Below are positions 22,645-34,259 of a stretch of 39,219 nucleotides of DNA, in pieces. The stretch spans positions 1 through 39,219 of the forward strand of contig WLRQ01000021.1 of NCBI GenBank assembly GCA_009697815.1, written 5' to 3'. The notes beneath the pieces are model-generated. The model did not search any database. It saw only the letters and a list, made by a program, of their open reading frames with translations, and was not told where the DNA came from. Every line of letters begins with the position of its first letter. Positions within the stretch are counted from its first letter, which is position 1. Origin of the DNA: Actinomycetota bacterium. Lineage in GTDB: Bacteria > Actinomycetota > Actinomycetes > S36-B12 > CAIYMF01. Made by a program: the position numbers and the translations under genes.

Positions 22645-23388
22645 TCACATGTCGACTGCCGCGTACAGCTCCCCGACCTCGACGATAGACAAGGTGCGAA
22701 CCTTGCCAGATCTGAGGTCTCCCAACCCGATGGGGCCGACCTTCACCCGGACCAACCCCTCCACGGGGTGCCCCACCTCGGCGAGTAGCCGGCGGACGAT
22801 GTGGTTACGACCCTCATGTAGCACCACCTCGACCAGCGCACGACCCGGTGCGGACGTCACAATTTTGAACTGATCAACCCTCACGATGCCGTCGGCGAGT
22901 TCGACACCTTCGCGCAACCTGCGCCCCAGGTCCCTGGGGATCGTCCCCTTGACCTGTGCAAGGTAGGACTTGGTCACCCCATGTGAAGGGTGGGCCAGGC
23001 GCTGAGCCAGGTCGCCATCATTGGTGAACAGCAGTAGTCCCTCGGTCTCAGCGTCGAGGCGACCAACGTGAAAGAGCCGTTCCTTACGGCCGCGAAGGTA
23101 GTCGCCCACGCAGGGGCGACCGCGATCGTCGGTCATGGTCGACTGCACACCTCGCGGCTTGTTCAGCGCCAGAACCACATGTCCCGGCGCGGTGGGAATC
23201 CTCATCCCATCAACCTTGATGGCCGCTGTCCGCGGATCGACCCGCAGGCCTTGCTCAAGCACGATCCGGCCGTCGACCTCGACACGGCCTTCGTCGATCA
23301 TCTGCTCGCAGGCGCGCCTACTGCCGATTCCCGCAGCAGCGAGAACCTTCTGCAATCGAATACCCTCAACATCATCTTTGGTGCTCAT
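22645..23388 (-). CDS. rluB: 23S rRNA pseudouridine synthase, RsuA/RluB family
   Basis: A 247-residue enzyme isomerising uridine in large-subunit rRNA. An N-terminal S4 RNA-binding domain (about 8-65, RLQKVLAAAGIGSRRACEQM) precedes the catalytic core with GRLDAETEGLLLFTNDGDLA, whose aspartate is the nucleophile, and HEGRNHIVRRLLAEVGHPV. The ATG at 23388 is used because the longer open frame overlaps scpB. It lies 13 bases after scpB, the standard scpA-scpB-rluB order. The exact target uridine is by family only. Confidence 0.94.
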   Translation of the reverse strand: MSTKDDVEGIRLQKVLAAAGIGSRRACEQMIDEGRVEVDGRIVLEQGLRVDPRTAAIKVDGMRIPTAPGHVVLALNKPRGVQSTMTDDRGRPCVGDYLRGRKERLFHVGRLDAETEGLLLFTNDGDLAQRLAHPSHGVTKSYLAQVKGTIPRDLGRRLREGVELADGIVRVDQFKIVTSAPGRALVEVVLHEGRNHIVRRLLAEVGHPVEGLVRVKVGPIGLGDLRSGKVRTLSIVEVGELYAAVDM

Positions 23389-23401
23389 TGTTGTCTCAAC
23401 C

Positions 23402-24154
23402 TCAACTTGATGTTTGCTCGATGAATTCATCCAGCAACTCGATATCTGGGAGGTAGTCTGCCACGGGTGGCAACTCCTCCAGGCTTCGTAGCCCGAGCCG
23501 CTCCAGGAACAGTTCGGTCGTGCGGTAGAGGATCGCCCCGGTGCTCTGGTCGTGACCAGCCTCTGCAACCAGCCCTCTGCTGGTGAGGGTGCGGACGACT
23601 CCGTCGACATTGACCCCTCGCACGGCGGAGATTCGCGCACGACTCACCGGCTGGCGGTAGGCCACCACGGCGAGCGTCTCCAGCGCGGCTTGGGTCAGGC
23701 GAGCCTGCTGGCCATCGCGTACGTACCTCTCCACAACCTCGGCGCACTCTGCGCGGGTGTAAAAGCGCCACCCGCCAGACACTTCGCGAAGCTCGAAACC
23801 TCTTCCAGCAGAGGTGTAATCGGCCGCCAAAATAGTCAGTTGTGCGTCAACCTCACCCGACGGACGCCGCACCAGCGAGGCCAGTGTCGCTGCGTCGATC
23901 GGCAGGTCCGTGACTAAGAGAATGGCCTCGAGTGCCGCACCCAGGGTGGGGGCTCCGAGGGTGGCCTCGAGGATGTCGTCCTCAGACGTGCCGTCCTGCT
24001 CGGAGACCTCAATCCCGCTGACGAGATCAGCCTGCCAGCCTGTTGAGCCCTCAGAGGGCCCCTGGGGGGCCTCTGAGGCTGCTGAGGGGCCCTCAGGGTC
24101 AGCGAGACCGTGGACGAGGTCTTCTGGCGGGTTGTCGTTCTCCTGCGGGCTCAC
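23402..24154 (-). CDS. scpB: Segregation and condensation protein B
   Basis: A 250-residue kleisin-associated subunit that works with ScpA and SMC in chromosome compaction. After an acidic, variable N-terminal tail of about 70 residues come two winged-helix domains with the ScpB signatures ALEAILLVTDLPIDAATLAS, WRFYTRAECAEVVERYV, LTQAALETLAVVAYRQPVSR and RGVNVDGVVRTLTSRGLV. The GTG start overlaps the scpA stop (GTGTGA), so the two are translationally coupled. smc is not in the window. Confidence 0.95.
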   Translation of the reverse strand: MSPQENDNPPEDLVHGLADPEGPSAASEAPQGPSEGSTGWQADLVSGIEVSEQDGTSEDDILEATLGAPTLGAALEAILLVTDLPIDAATLASLVRRPSGEVDAQLTILAADYTSAGRGFELREVSGGWRFYTRAECAEVVERYVRDGQQARLTQAALETLAVVAYRQPVSRARISAVRGVNVDGVVRTLTSRGLVAEAGHDQSTGAILYRTTELFLERLGLRSLEELPPVADYLPDIELLDEFIEQTSS

Positions 24155-25269
24155 ACGGGCTCCTGGGTGCTGCTGCGGCTCGGGGGTATCGGGCTGTGTG
24201 GTGACTCGAGGGCGGATTCGTTGGAGCCGTCGCGCCTGTGATTGCCGAATCCCGAGGCGGCCAGGGCGGCGCGCAGGGTTTCGTCGGTGACGGATTCAGC
24301 CAGCAACGCGTCGCCAGCCTCGGGCTCGGGCGCTCCTTCGTATTCTTCCGACTGCAGGGCGATGTCGCCCTGGTTCGACCCCGTCCAGCGCACGTGCAAC
24401 TCCCCCAACGGGGTGAGCTGGTCAAAGGCCACCGAACCCTCCCGGTAAAGCTCGAGAAGGGCGAGGAATCTCGCGACGATCAGCAGCGTGGTCTCACAAT
24501 CGTTCGTGAGGCTGCGAAAGGTCGACGACGGATGCCGGCGCAGTCGATCGACGAGTATTGCCGCCTGCTCTCGCACACTGACGCGGGGTGCGTGCACGTG
24601 GGAGATCGAGACGGTTGGCACAGGTTTGGGTGCCAACGCCCGCCCCGCAAGCGCAGCGAACTCGTCGGGGCCGAGTCCGATCAGAACCTCGGGCAACAAC
24701 TGGGCAAAACTCGGATCGAGGCCAACCTCGCGTGGGTGGCGGCGAGCACCGCTGGTGAGCATCTCGGCGAGCACCGCTGAGACGTCCCGATAGGCCCGGT
24801 ACTGGAGCAGACGGGCGAAGAGAACATCTCGTGCCTCGAGGAGCGCGAGATCCTCCTCGTCCTCCACTTCACCCGAGGGCAGGAGTCGCGCGGCCTTGAG
24901 ATCAAGCAATGTGGCCGCCACCACCAGGAATTCTGTTGCCTCGTCGAGATCCCATTCTGGGCCTCGCGAACGAATGTGGGCCACGAAGTCGTCGATGACC
25001 GTGTGGATCGCCAGCACCGTCACGTCGAGTCGGTGCTTGGCGATCAGCGAGAGCAACAGATCGAAAGGCCCCTCGAACTCGTCCAGCCTGACCGAGAAGA
25101 CGTTGGAGTCCGGCGACTCGGGCGAATCGGCGACCGGCGCGCCCAACGTCGGCAACTCGACCGGCGACGGGCCCAGGTCCGGCTCCGACCCGGGGCGCTC
25201 AGCTTCGGCCACCTCGATCACGCTCCGCACGGTACCGGGACAGGACAGGTAGATCCCAGAACGACCCAC
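24151..25269 (-). CDS. scpA: Segregation and condensation protein A
   Basis: A 372-residue kleisin bridging SMC heads. The core begins at about residue 57 with FSVRLDEFEGPFDLLLSLI, followed by DLDEATEFLVVAATLLDLKAA and the C-terminal winged helix (LLIVARFLALLELYREGSVAFDQ at about 275-297). A 50-residue Glu/Pro-rich leader and a low-complexity tail of about 60 residues after the core are unusual in length. The start is uncertain: GTG 25269 fits a promoter (TTAGCG-17-TACATC) that would make it nearly leaderless, while GTG 25221 would give a shorter leader. Overlap with scpB implies an operon. Confidence 0.93.
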   Translation of the reverse strand: MGRSGIYLSCPGTVRSVIEVAEAERPGSEPDLGPSPVELPTLGAPVADSPESPDSNVFSVRLDEFEGPFDLLLSLIAKHRLDVTVLAIHTVIDDFVAHIRSRGPEWDLDEATEFLVVAATLLDLKAARLLPSGEVEDEEDLALLEARDVLFARLLQYRAYRDVSAVLAEMLTSGARRHPREVGLDPSFAQLLPEVLIGLGPDEFAALAGRALAPKPVPTVSISHVHAPRVSVREQAAILVDRLRRHPSSTFRSLTNDCETTLLIVARFLALLELYREGSVAFDQLTPLGELHVRWTGSNQGDIALQSEEYEGAPEPEAGDALLAESVTDETLRAALAASGFGNHRRDGSNESALESPHSPIPPSRSSTQEPV

Positions 25270-25281
25270 CGCGCCTAGGCT

Positions 25282-25310
25282 GATGTAGCGTCAAATATAT
25301 CAATCGCTAA
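25282..25310 (-). promoter_or_regulatory. Candidate scpA promoter
   Basis: On the minus strand TTAGCG (25305-25310) and TACATC (25282-25287) are separated by 17 bases. Transcription would start near 25275, just before GTG 25269. The stretch is AT-rich (AATATATCAATC) compared with its flanks. Confidence 0.45.
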
Positions 25311-25312
25311 AC

Positions 25313-25321
25313 CGACATAAC
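25313..25321 (+). repeat. CGACATAAC motif, copy 2
   Basis: The second exact CGACATAAC. It lies two bases upstream of the candidate scpA -35, a place suited to an activator or architectural protein. Confidence 0.4.
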
Positions 25322-25375
25322 GCTTAATGCGAGCTTCTGACCTGCGTTTATACTGTGAACCACCCGCTCCGGGTA

Positions 25376-25861
25376 TCAGATTCCCCGGAGTCTGCGTACG
25401 AGGATACTTTCCTCGCCCTTGGCCTCTAGGTCGGCAATGACGACGGCGATGGCCTCACGCACGATCCGACCGCGGTCGGCGGCCAGGCCGTGTTGGGCTC
25501 GCAAAATGAGCTTGGCCTGCTCGATGTCGACGAGCTCCTCGGGAGACACGTAGACCGTGATCTTTTCCTCGTGACGCTCGCGACCGGTGGGCCGGCGGTC
25601 ACCGGCGCGAGGCCGGCGGCGCGCGGCCGGCTTGGTCTGGCGGGTGGCCTCGACCACCGCCTCGTCGGAGAAGGCTCCTGATGTCGCTGGCGAGGGTTCA
25701 GTGCTCGCCGAGGAGGCCTCCGAGCCCGGAGCAAGTGCCAGACCAGGCGGCGGTGCGGGCTGGTCCAGGGGCCCGGATGGCGCGGGGGCTGCGGTCTCGG
25801 GAGAGTCGCCGGTGCGACGGAAGAGTTCATCCGCACCGGGCATGGTCGCTCGTCGGCTCAT
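25376..25861 (-). CDS. Ribbon-helix-helix-like protein paired with ParA
   Basis: A 161-residue protein. The first 90 residues are Pro/Ala/Ser-rich and probably disordered, followed by a basic patch (RRRPRAGDRRPTGRER). The C-terminal 60 residues read EEKITVYVSPEELVDIEQAK, then an ILRAQHGL turn and GRIVREAIAVVIADLE. That is a beta strand followed by two helices, as in ribbon-helix-helix DNA-binding dimers. Its ATG overlaps the parA stop by four bases (ATGA). RHH proteins encoded next to ParA ATPases in plasmid systems (ParG, omega) act as the centromere-binding partner; a similar role on this chromosome is inference. A 106-base gap with an AT-rich promoter separates it from scpA. Confidence 0.75.
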   Translation of the reverse strand: MSRRATMPGADELFRRTGDSPETAAPAPSGPLDQPAPPPGLALAPGSEASSASTEPSPATSGAFSDEAVVEATRQTKPAARRRPRAGDRRPTGRERHEEKITVYVSPEELVDIEQAKLILRAQHGLAADRGRIVREAIAVVIADLEAKGEESILVRRLRGI

Positions 25862-26772
25862 GGTGCCAGCATTTCCCGCGCGAGCTGTCGGTACGCCGCG
25901 GCGCCCGATGAGCTCGACGCGTACGTCGTGATGGGTTCGCCCGCGACGGTCGTCTCGGGGAATCGGACGGTCCGCGCGATCACCGTGCGGAAGACCTTGT
26001 CATCGAAGGCGTCGACCACTCGGGCCATCACCTCACGTCCGTGCAGGGTGCGGCCATCAAACATTGTGGCCAAAATTCCCTCAACCTCAAGTCGAGGGTT
26101 AATGCGTTCCTTCACTCGGAAGATAGTGTCCATTAGTAGGGCGACTCCTCGCAGCGCGAAGTACTCGCATTCGAGCGGGATGATCACCCCATCAGCCGCC
26201 GCAAGGGCATTCACGGTGAGCAGCCCCAGAGAGGGCTGACAGTCGATGAGCACGACGTCGTACTCGCCGAGCACGGGAGCGAGAACCCGGCTCAGGGTCT
26301 GCTCGCGCCCGACCTCGGAGACAAGTTGGACCTCGGCGGCCGAGAGATCGATATTGCCCGGGAGGAGATCGAGGCCGGGGACCCCAGTCTTGAGTAGGAC
26401 ATCATCGATCGAGACATCCCGCTGCATGAGCAGGTTGTAGATCGTCAGGTCGAGCTCATGAGGGTCGACCCCCAGCCCCACCGATAGTGCGCCCTGGGGA
26501 TCGAAGTCGACCACGAGCACTCGCCGGCCGAGCTCGGCCAGCGCGGCGCCGAGGTTGATGGTGGTGGTGGTCTTCCCGACCCCACCCTTCTGGTTGCACA
26601 GCGCGTATACACGGGCTGGGCCGTGGGTCTCGAGCGCCGGAGGCTCCGGGAACACCGTGAGCGGGCGGCCCGTGGCATCGAGATTGGCAACGAGGTCCGG
26701 CTCGACGTTGCCTGACGCGGGGGCTCCGCTCGCGCGCTCCGCGACCCTCGCCGAATTTGTCGACTTACTCAC
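25858..26772 (-). CDS. ParA/Soj-family ATPase next to scpAB
   Basis: A 304-residue deviant-Walker ATPase: KGGVGKTTT P-loop (about residue 48), VDFDPQGALSVGLG, a VVLIDCQPSLGLLTVNAL Walker B, and IPLECEYFALRGVALL. The family drives segregation or positioning on the nucleoid. It is the Rv1708 orthologue by position (the orphan ParA called PldP in Corynebacterium), not the oriC parAB pair. A promoter at 26829-26858 favours GTG 26772 (GGCGAG seven bases upstream) over an in-frame GTG at 26832 that would lie at the transcription start. It heads an operon with the overlapping RHH gene, xerD lying upstream. Confidence 0.9.
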   Translation of the reverse strand: MSKSTNSARVAERASGAPASGNVEPDLVANLDATGRPLTVFPEPPALETHGPARVYALCNQKGGVGKTTTTINLGAALAELGRRVLVVDFDPQGALSVGLGVDPHELDLTIYNLLMQRDVSIDDVLLKTGVPGLDLLPGNIDLSAAEVQLVSEVGREQTLSRVLAPVLGEYDVVLIDCQPSLGLLTVNALAAADGVIIPLECEYFALRGVALLMDTIFRVKERINPRLEVEGILATMFDGRTLHGREVMARVVDAFDDKVFRTVIARTVRFPETTVAGEPITTYASSSSGAAAYRQLAREMLAP

Positions 26773-26828
26773 AAGTGGACTCGCCTCTGTCTCGATATGG
26801 ACCCTGATCGCCTTGACGATGGATCGCC

Positions 26829-26858
26829 ACACTAGGCGCCAGAGCCTCGCTCGGGCAA
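26829..26858 (-). promoter_or_regulatory. parA promoter
   Basis: TTGCCC (26853-26858) and TAGTGT (26829-26834) on the minus strand with an 18-base spacer, in the 153-base gap after xerD. It gives a leader of about 50 bases that includes a TCGATATG word at 26797. Confidence 0.55.
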
Positions 26859-26925
26859 GGGGAGATGGCGGAGGTGGGCCTAGGTCGCGTCCCCCATATG
26901 ACGACCCTCGGTGTATCCCCGCAGG

Positions 26926-27864
26926 TCAGGAGCGTGCGCGCGGGTGCGACAACGCGTAAACCTCGCGAAGGCGATCGATAGTGACGAGGGTGTAAATCTG
27001 GGTCGTGGTGACCGAGGCGTGTCCCAGAAGCTCCTGAACCACACGAACATCGGCGCCTCCGTCCAGCAGATGGGTGGCGAAGGAGTGCCTGAGCGTATGT
27101 GGCGAGACCTCAGCGGCGACCCCCGACCGCATCACTGCCGCGGACAGCACGGTCCACGCACTCTGCCGGGTCAGTCGGCCACCCCGGTGATTGAGGAACA
27201 GGGCTGGGCCTCCGATCCCGGAGCCGAGGATTGCGGGGCGACCCCGGACGAGGTACGCGCTCACGGCGTCGAGGGCCATCCGGCCTACCGGAACGATTCG
27301 CTCCTTGGACCCCTTACCGCGCAGGATCACCGATGCAGTGCCGAGGTCGATGTCGTCGACATCGAGACCCACCGCCTCGGAGATTCGTGCCCCCGTCGCA
27401 TAGAGGAGTTCCAGAAGTGCGCGATCGCGCAGCGCGCGAGGAGTCCCCTCCGCCCCAGAAGCGAGCAAGATCGCCTCGACCTCCTCCACGGTGATGGCCT
27501 TGGGTAGGCGCGTCGGCAGCGTAGGAGGACGAACGTCTCGCCCGGGATCGGTGACCGTGATCCCCTCGAGCGCAGCAAATCGATGGAAACCGCGCACGGC
27601 CACAACCGCCCGACCTGCGGATGAGGCCGAGAGTGGCTGGTGCTCTGGGTCGCCGGTCCTCAACGACACCAGGAAGTCAGTGATATCCGTCTCTGCCACG
27701 GATGACACCTCGTGGATCTGTCGAACACGACAGAAGTCCAGGTAGCGGTCCAGGTCGCGCTTATAGGCCAGAAGAGAGTTGGCCGCCAGGCCACGCTCGA
27801 CCCGCAGGTGATCGAGGTACAACCTGACCGCACGGGTGAACGGTGAAGGGCGCTGCTCGGTCAC
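26926..27864 (-). CDS. xerD: Tyrosine recombinase XerD
   Basis: A 312-residue site-specific recombinase that resolves chromosome dimers at dif with a partner Xer. A SAM-like N-terminal domain (about 6-105) precedes the catalytic core with all six active residues: R160 (GARISE), K184 (GKGSKER), H256 and R259 (HTLRHSF), H282 (LLGHAS) and nucleophile Y291 (TTTQIY). The spacings equal those of E. coli XerD. The GTG start has no Shine-Dalgarno, but TAAAGT ends six bases upstream, so it is probably leaderless. It sits in the conserved Nudix-ald-xerD-parA-scpAB order, so it is housekeeping rather than a phage integrase. Confidence 0.95.
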   Translation of the reverse strand: MTEQRPSPFTRAVRLYLDHLRVERGLAANSLLAYKRDLDRYLDFCRVRQIHEVSSVAETDITDFLVSLRTGDPEHQPLSASSAGRAVVAVRGFHRFAALEGITVTDPGRDVRPPTLPTRLPKAITVEEVEAILLASGAEGTPRALRDRALLELLYATGARISEAVGLDVDDIDLGTASVILRGKGSKERIVPVGRMALDAVSAYLVRGRPAILGSGIGGPALFLNHRGGRLTRQSAWTVLSAAVMRSGVAAEVSPHTLRHSFATHLLDGGADVRVVQELLGHASVTTTQIYTLVTIDRLREVYALSHPRARS

Positions 27865-27870
27865 GTCGAG

Positions 27871-27876
27871 ACTTTA
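27871..27876 (-). promoter_or_regulatory. -10 box of leaderless xerD
   Basis: TAAAGT on the minus strand, preceded by GGG, ends six bases before the GTG. The CGACATAAC word lies two bases upstream of it, inside the -35/-10 interval. No good -35 is visible, so an activator may be needed. Confidence 0.45.
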
Positions 27877-27878
27877 CC

Positions 27879-27887
27879 CGACATAAC
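27879..27887 (+). repeat. CGACATAAC motif, copy 3
   Basis: The third exact copy, in the 31-base gap between ald and xerD and overlapping the xerD promoter. On the minus strand it reads GTTATGTCG. Confidence 0.4.
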
Positions 27888-27895
27888 AATGAAGG

Positions 27896-29014
27896 CTAGG
27901 CCAACACCACGTCGAGAGCGACATGGTCTAGATCCTCGAAGGCGTCCGCCACAGCGGCATACGTGATCTGGCCGTCGTGGGTGTTCAGGCCCAGCGCGAG
28001 GGAGCGATCGTCGCGGCATGCCTGAACCCAACCCTTGTTCGCCAGAGCCAGTGCATACGGCAGCGTGACATTGGTGAGCGCGTAAGTCGAGGTATGGGGA
28101 ACTGCTCCCGGCATGTTGGCCACGCAGTAGAACACCGAGTTGTGCACGGTGTATGTCGGGTCAGCGTGAGTGGTCGCGCGAGAGTCCTCGAAACATCCGC
28201 CTTGATCGATGGCGATATCCACGAGCACGGAGCCCGGCTTCATCCGTGAGACAAGGTCGTTGCTCACCAGCGTGGGCGCCTTTGCCCCAGGCACAAGGAC
28301 TGCTCCGATCACGAGGTCGGCGTCGAGGACGGCCCGCTCAATCTCGTACGCGTTCGACGCGATTGTCTGCATGTGTCCCTGGTAGATCGCATCCACCTGG
28401 CGCAAACGCGGGATGTTCAGGTCAAGCAGGAGTACCTCAGCCTGCATCCCGAGAGCAATGGCTGCCGCATTCTGACCAGACACCCCGGCACCAAGTACCA
28501 CCACCTTCGCGGCGTACGTGCCCGACACCCCGCCCATGAGAACACCGCGCCCACCATGGGCTCTGAGCAGCGCATGTGCCCCCACCTGCGGTGCGAGTCG
28601 GCCGGCGACCTCGGACATCGGCGCCAACAAGGGCAAGGAACGATCCGGCAATTCGACCGTCTCGTAGGCAATCGCCGTGACACCGGCATTCAGCAGGGCA
28701 TCGGTACATGCCCGCGACGCGGCGAGGTGGAGGTAGGTGAACAGGACCTGACCCCTGCGCAACCGCTGGTACTCCTCAGCGATCGGCTCCTTCACCTTCA
28801 AGATCAGCTCGCCTGTCGCCCACACGTCGTCCGCGGTAAGGAGGATGGTGGCACCGGCGGCGATGTATTCGTCATCAGTGATCGATGAGCCGACCCCAGC
28901 ATCGTGCTCGACGAAGACCTCGTGGCCGTTGCGCACCAGTTCGAAGACACCGGACGGGGTGATGGCAACGCGGTACTCGTGGTTCTTGATCTCGCGCGGG
29001 ACTCCGACCTTCAC
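27896..29014 (-). CDS. ald: Alanine dehydrogenase
   Basis: A 372-residue NAD-dependent enzyme interconverting L-alanine and pyruvate plus ammonia, giving nitrogen from alanine or re-oxidising NADH. It is full length with the start MKVGVPREIKNHEYRVA, the pyruvate-binding LILKVKEP (the lysine), the catalytic histidine region LFTYLHLAA (about 91-99), the NAD-binding VVVLGAGVSGQNAA (about 172-185), DIAIDQGGCFEDS and VANMPGAVPHTSTYALTN. AAGGA seven bases before the GTG sets the start. ald between xerD and the Nudix gene is also known from Streptomyces. It probably has its own transcript, since a hairpin separates it from the Nudix gene. Confidence 0.97.
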   Translation of the reverse strand: MKVGVPREIKNHEYRVAITPSGVFELVRNGHEVFVEHDAGVGSSITDDEYIAAGATILLTADDVWATGELILKVKEPIAEEYQRLRRGQVLFTYLHLAASRACTDALLNAGVTAIAYETVELPDRSLPLLAPMSEVAGRLAPQVGAHALLRAHGGRGVLMGGVSGTYAAKVVVLGAGVSGQNAAAIALGMQAEVLLLDLNIPRLRQVDAIYQGHMQTIASNAYEIERAVLDADLVIGAVLVPGAKAPTLVSNDLVSRMKPGSVLVDIAIDQGGCFEDSRATTHADPTYTVHNSVFYCVANMPGAVPHTSTYALTNVTLPYALALANKGWVQACRDDRSLALGLNTHDGQITYAAVADAFEDLDHVALDVVLA

Positions 29015-29094
29015 GTGAGGTCCTTCAGATGCGCGCAGCGGTGAGTCGCCACGGGGTGAGATCTCGTCCGTCGCGTCTGTCGTGTCGCGACGAA

Positions 29095-29109
29095 CCGCCC
29101 ACCGGGCGG
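29095..29109 (-). terminator. Hairpin between Nudix gene and ald
   Basis: CCGCCC and GGGCGG close on a 3-base loop, about 50 bases after the Nudix stop in the minus direction, followed by TTCG. An overlapping CCACCG/CGGTGG pairing is also possible. It likely ends the tlyA-to-Nudix operon. Confidence 0.45.
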
Positions 29110-29161
29110 TGGACTGCTCTCACGGTAGGGCGTCCGAGGCTCCCATGGGTGCACCAATGTG

Positions 29162-29878
29162 TCACAAGGTCGATTTCGGACCGGACGGTCCGTATACCCG
29201 AGCGCGACCGTGCCCGAGCACCCACTCACGTGCTGGCCAGGGACAGTCAAAGGCGCGCAGGGTCGACCACGAGAGGGCGCGAGCAGCCAGCGCCGCGAGA
29301 ACCCCTGACGCTGTGAGTGGCGCGGTGAGCCTGCCGGAGAGAATGCCCGCAGCCGCCACCTCCAGCGGAACCCAGGTGTGCGGCATCGTGCGCTCCTCCC
29401 CAGAGCCGGGTGGACGGCCCCCTGGGGCAGCTGAGAGATCTCGTGCGAGATAGCAGCGAATGGTCTCGCTCGATCCTCCGGGGGAGGTTTCCACATCCAC
29501 GAGCACATCCCATCGGGCGGCAATCACGCCGGCCTCCTCGAGAAGTTCCCTGGCAGCACCCACCCACGGTTCCTCCCCGGGGACGTCGAGCAGACCCGCG
29601 ATCGGCTCCCAGAGAGCCATCCCCACCGGGTGACGGTACTGGCGGATGAGCAAGACGCGATCGAGCGAATCCAAGGCAAGTACGGCCACAGCGCCGGTGT
29701 GTACCACGAACTCACGCACCACCGTCTGGCCGTCAACGAGTTCGACGCTGTCGCGTCGCAGGTCCCAGACAAGGCCGGTCAAGATCTGCTCCGAGCGCAC
29801 TACCGAGCAGTCGACCGGCTCATCCGCCAGCTGCGAGACGTCACCACGCCAGGTGGGCTCGAGGACGAAATCGCCCAC
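29162..29878 (-). CDS. Nudix hydrolase, ADP-ribose pyrophosphatase type
   Basis: A 238-residue Nudix enzyme expected to cleave ADP-ribose to AMP and ribose 5-phosphate. The Nudix box is complete: GLLDVPGEE ... AARELLEEAGV at about 94-117. The upstream IRQYRHPVGMALWEPIAG segment and the following LVDVETSPGGSSETIRCYLA match the actinobacterial ADPRase Rv1700. About 25 residues precede the usual start, so GTG 29878 (three bases after the pyrG stop) may be too early; translation could begin later. It is the last gene of the tlyA-nadK-recN-pyrG operon. Confidence 0.92.
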   Translation of the reverse strand: MGDFVLEPTWRGDVSQLADEPVDCSVVRSEQILTGLVWDLRRDSVELVDGQTVVREFVVHTGAVAVLALDSLDRVLLIRQYRHPVGMALWEPIAGLLDVPGEEPWVGAARELLEEAGVIAARWDVLVDVETSPGGSSETIRCYLARDLSAAPGGRPPGSGEERTMPHTWVPLEVAAAGILSGRLTAPLTASGVLAALAARALSWSTLRAFDCPWPAREWVLGHGRARVYGPSGPKSTL

Positions 29879-29881
29879 CGC

Positions 29882-33347
<3,466 letters not shown>

Positions 33348-33351
<4 letters not shown>

Positions 33352-34259
33352 GGCGCCGCCCCGTTTTCCCCACGACGTCGGATACCCCGCCAGCCCTCAA
33401 CCGGGAGTCCGAACTTGGCGACGAGACGATCGGTGAAGGGCGCCGCGTGAAGTCGGGCGAGGCGCACAGGGACCCCGTGACGACTGATCTCCACCCGGGC
33501 ACCTGCCGGCAACTCAATGAGGCGACGGCCATCGCACCACAGGACCCCGCCCGCAGTTGTGGGCAGCACCTCGATCGCGATCGTGCTCGACGGCGACACC
33601 ACCAGCGGACGGGCAAACAGGGCATGCGCGCTGATGGGCACGACGAGCAGGGCCTCAACCTCGGGCCAGACCACCGGGCCCCCCGCGGAGAAGGCATATG
33701 CCGTGGATCCCGTGGGCGTGGCGGCGACGACACCGTCGCAGCCCCAGCGCGAGAGCGGGCGACCGTCGACCTCGACGACAACGTCGAGCATGCGCTCACG
33801 GCTTGCCTTCTCTACTGAGGCTTCATTCAGCGCCCAGGTACGTCCGATCTCGGCATTCGCGATCGTGACGACCACCTCGAGCGTGGTGCGTTCCTCGACC
33901 ACCCACTGTCGATCGACGACCGCCCGCACCACCGTGCTGACCTCATCGACCTCAGCCTCTGCGAGGAACCCGACGTGCCCGAGATTGACCCCCAGCAGAG
34001 GGACGTCGTAGGCCCGCGCCAGTTCCGCGCCACGGAGGATCGTGCCGTCGCCGCCGAGGACCACCACGAGTTCGCAGCCCTCCGCGGCGGAGTCGGACTC
34101 GATCACGACTGCCGCAGAGGGGGCTACCGCCGTGGCCTCGTCCGAAGCCACGCGAACCTCAATACCGGCATCGGTCAACTCCTGCGCGACGGTGCGCGCG
34201 AGAGAGACCGCCTCCGCGCGGCCGCCGTGGGTGACGAGAAGGACGCGTCGTAGCGTCAC
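33348..34259 (-). CDS. nadK: NAD kinase
   Basis: A 303-residue enzyme that makes NADP from NAD with ATP or polyphosphate. The key motif GGDGT is at 69-73, with LLGVNLGHVGFLAE, TALNEASVEK-type ALNEASVEKAS, and TPTGSTAYAFSAGGP binding the nucleotides. GTG 34257-34259 overlaps the tlyA stop (GTGA), so the 49 in-frame codons upstream are ignored. The tlyA-nadK-recN order is conserved in actinobacteria. Confidence 0.97.

Noticed and set aside
22164-22648. Two short ORFs in the aroH-rluB gap
   Set aside because: No Shine-Dalgarno, no recognisable family and mixed codon use; treated as non-coding AT-rich DNA.
25262-26900. parS site beside the ParA gene
   Set aside because: No copy of the TGTTTCACGTGAAACA consensus or a near match was seen anywhere in the window, so this is not the oriC parABS locus.
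27865-27895. Possible dif site next to xerD
   Set aside because: Only one arm-like word (TTATGTC on the minus strand) is present; the paired XerC arm with a 6-8 bp centre is missing.
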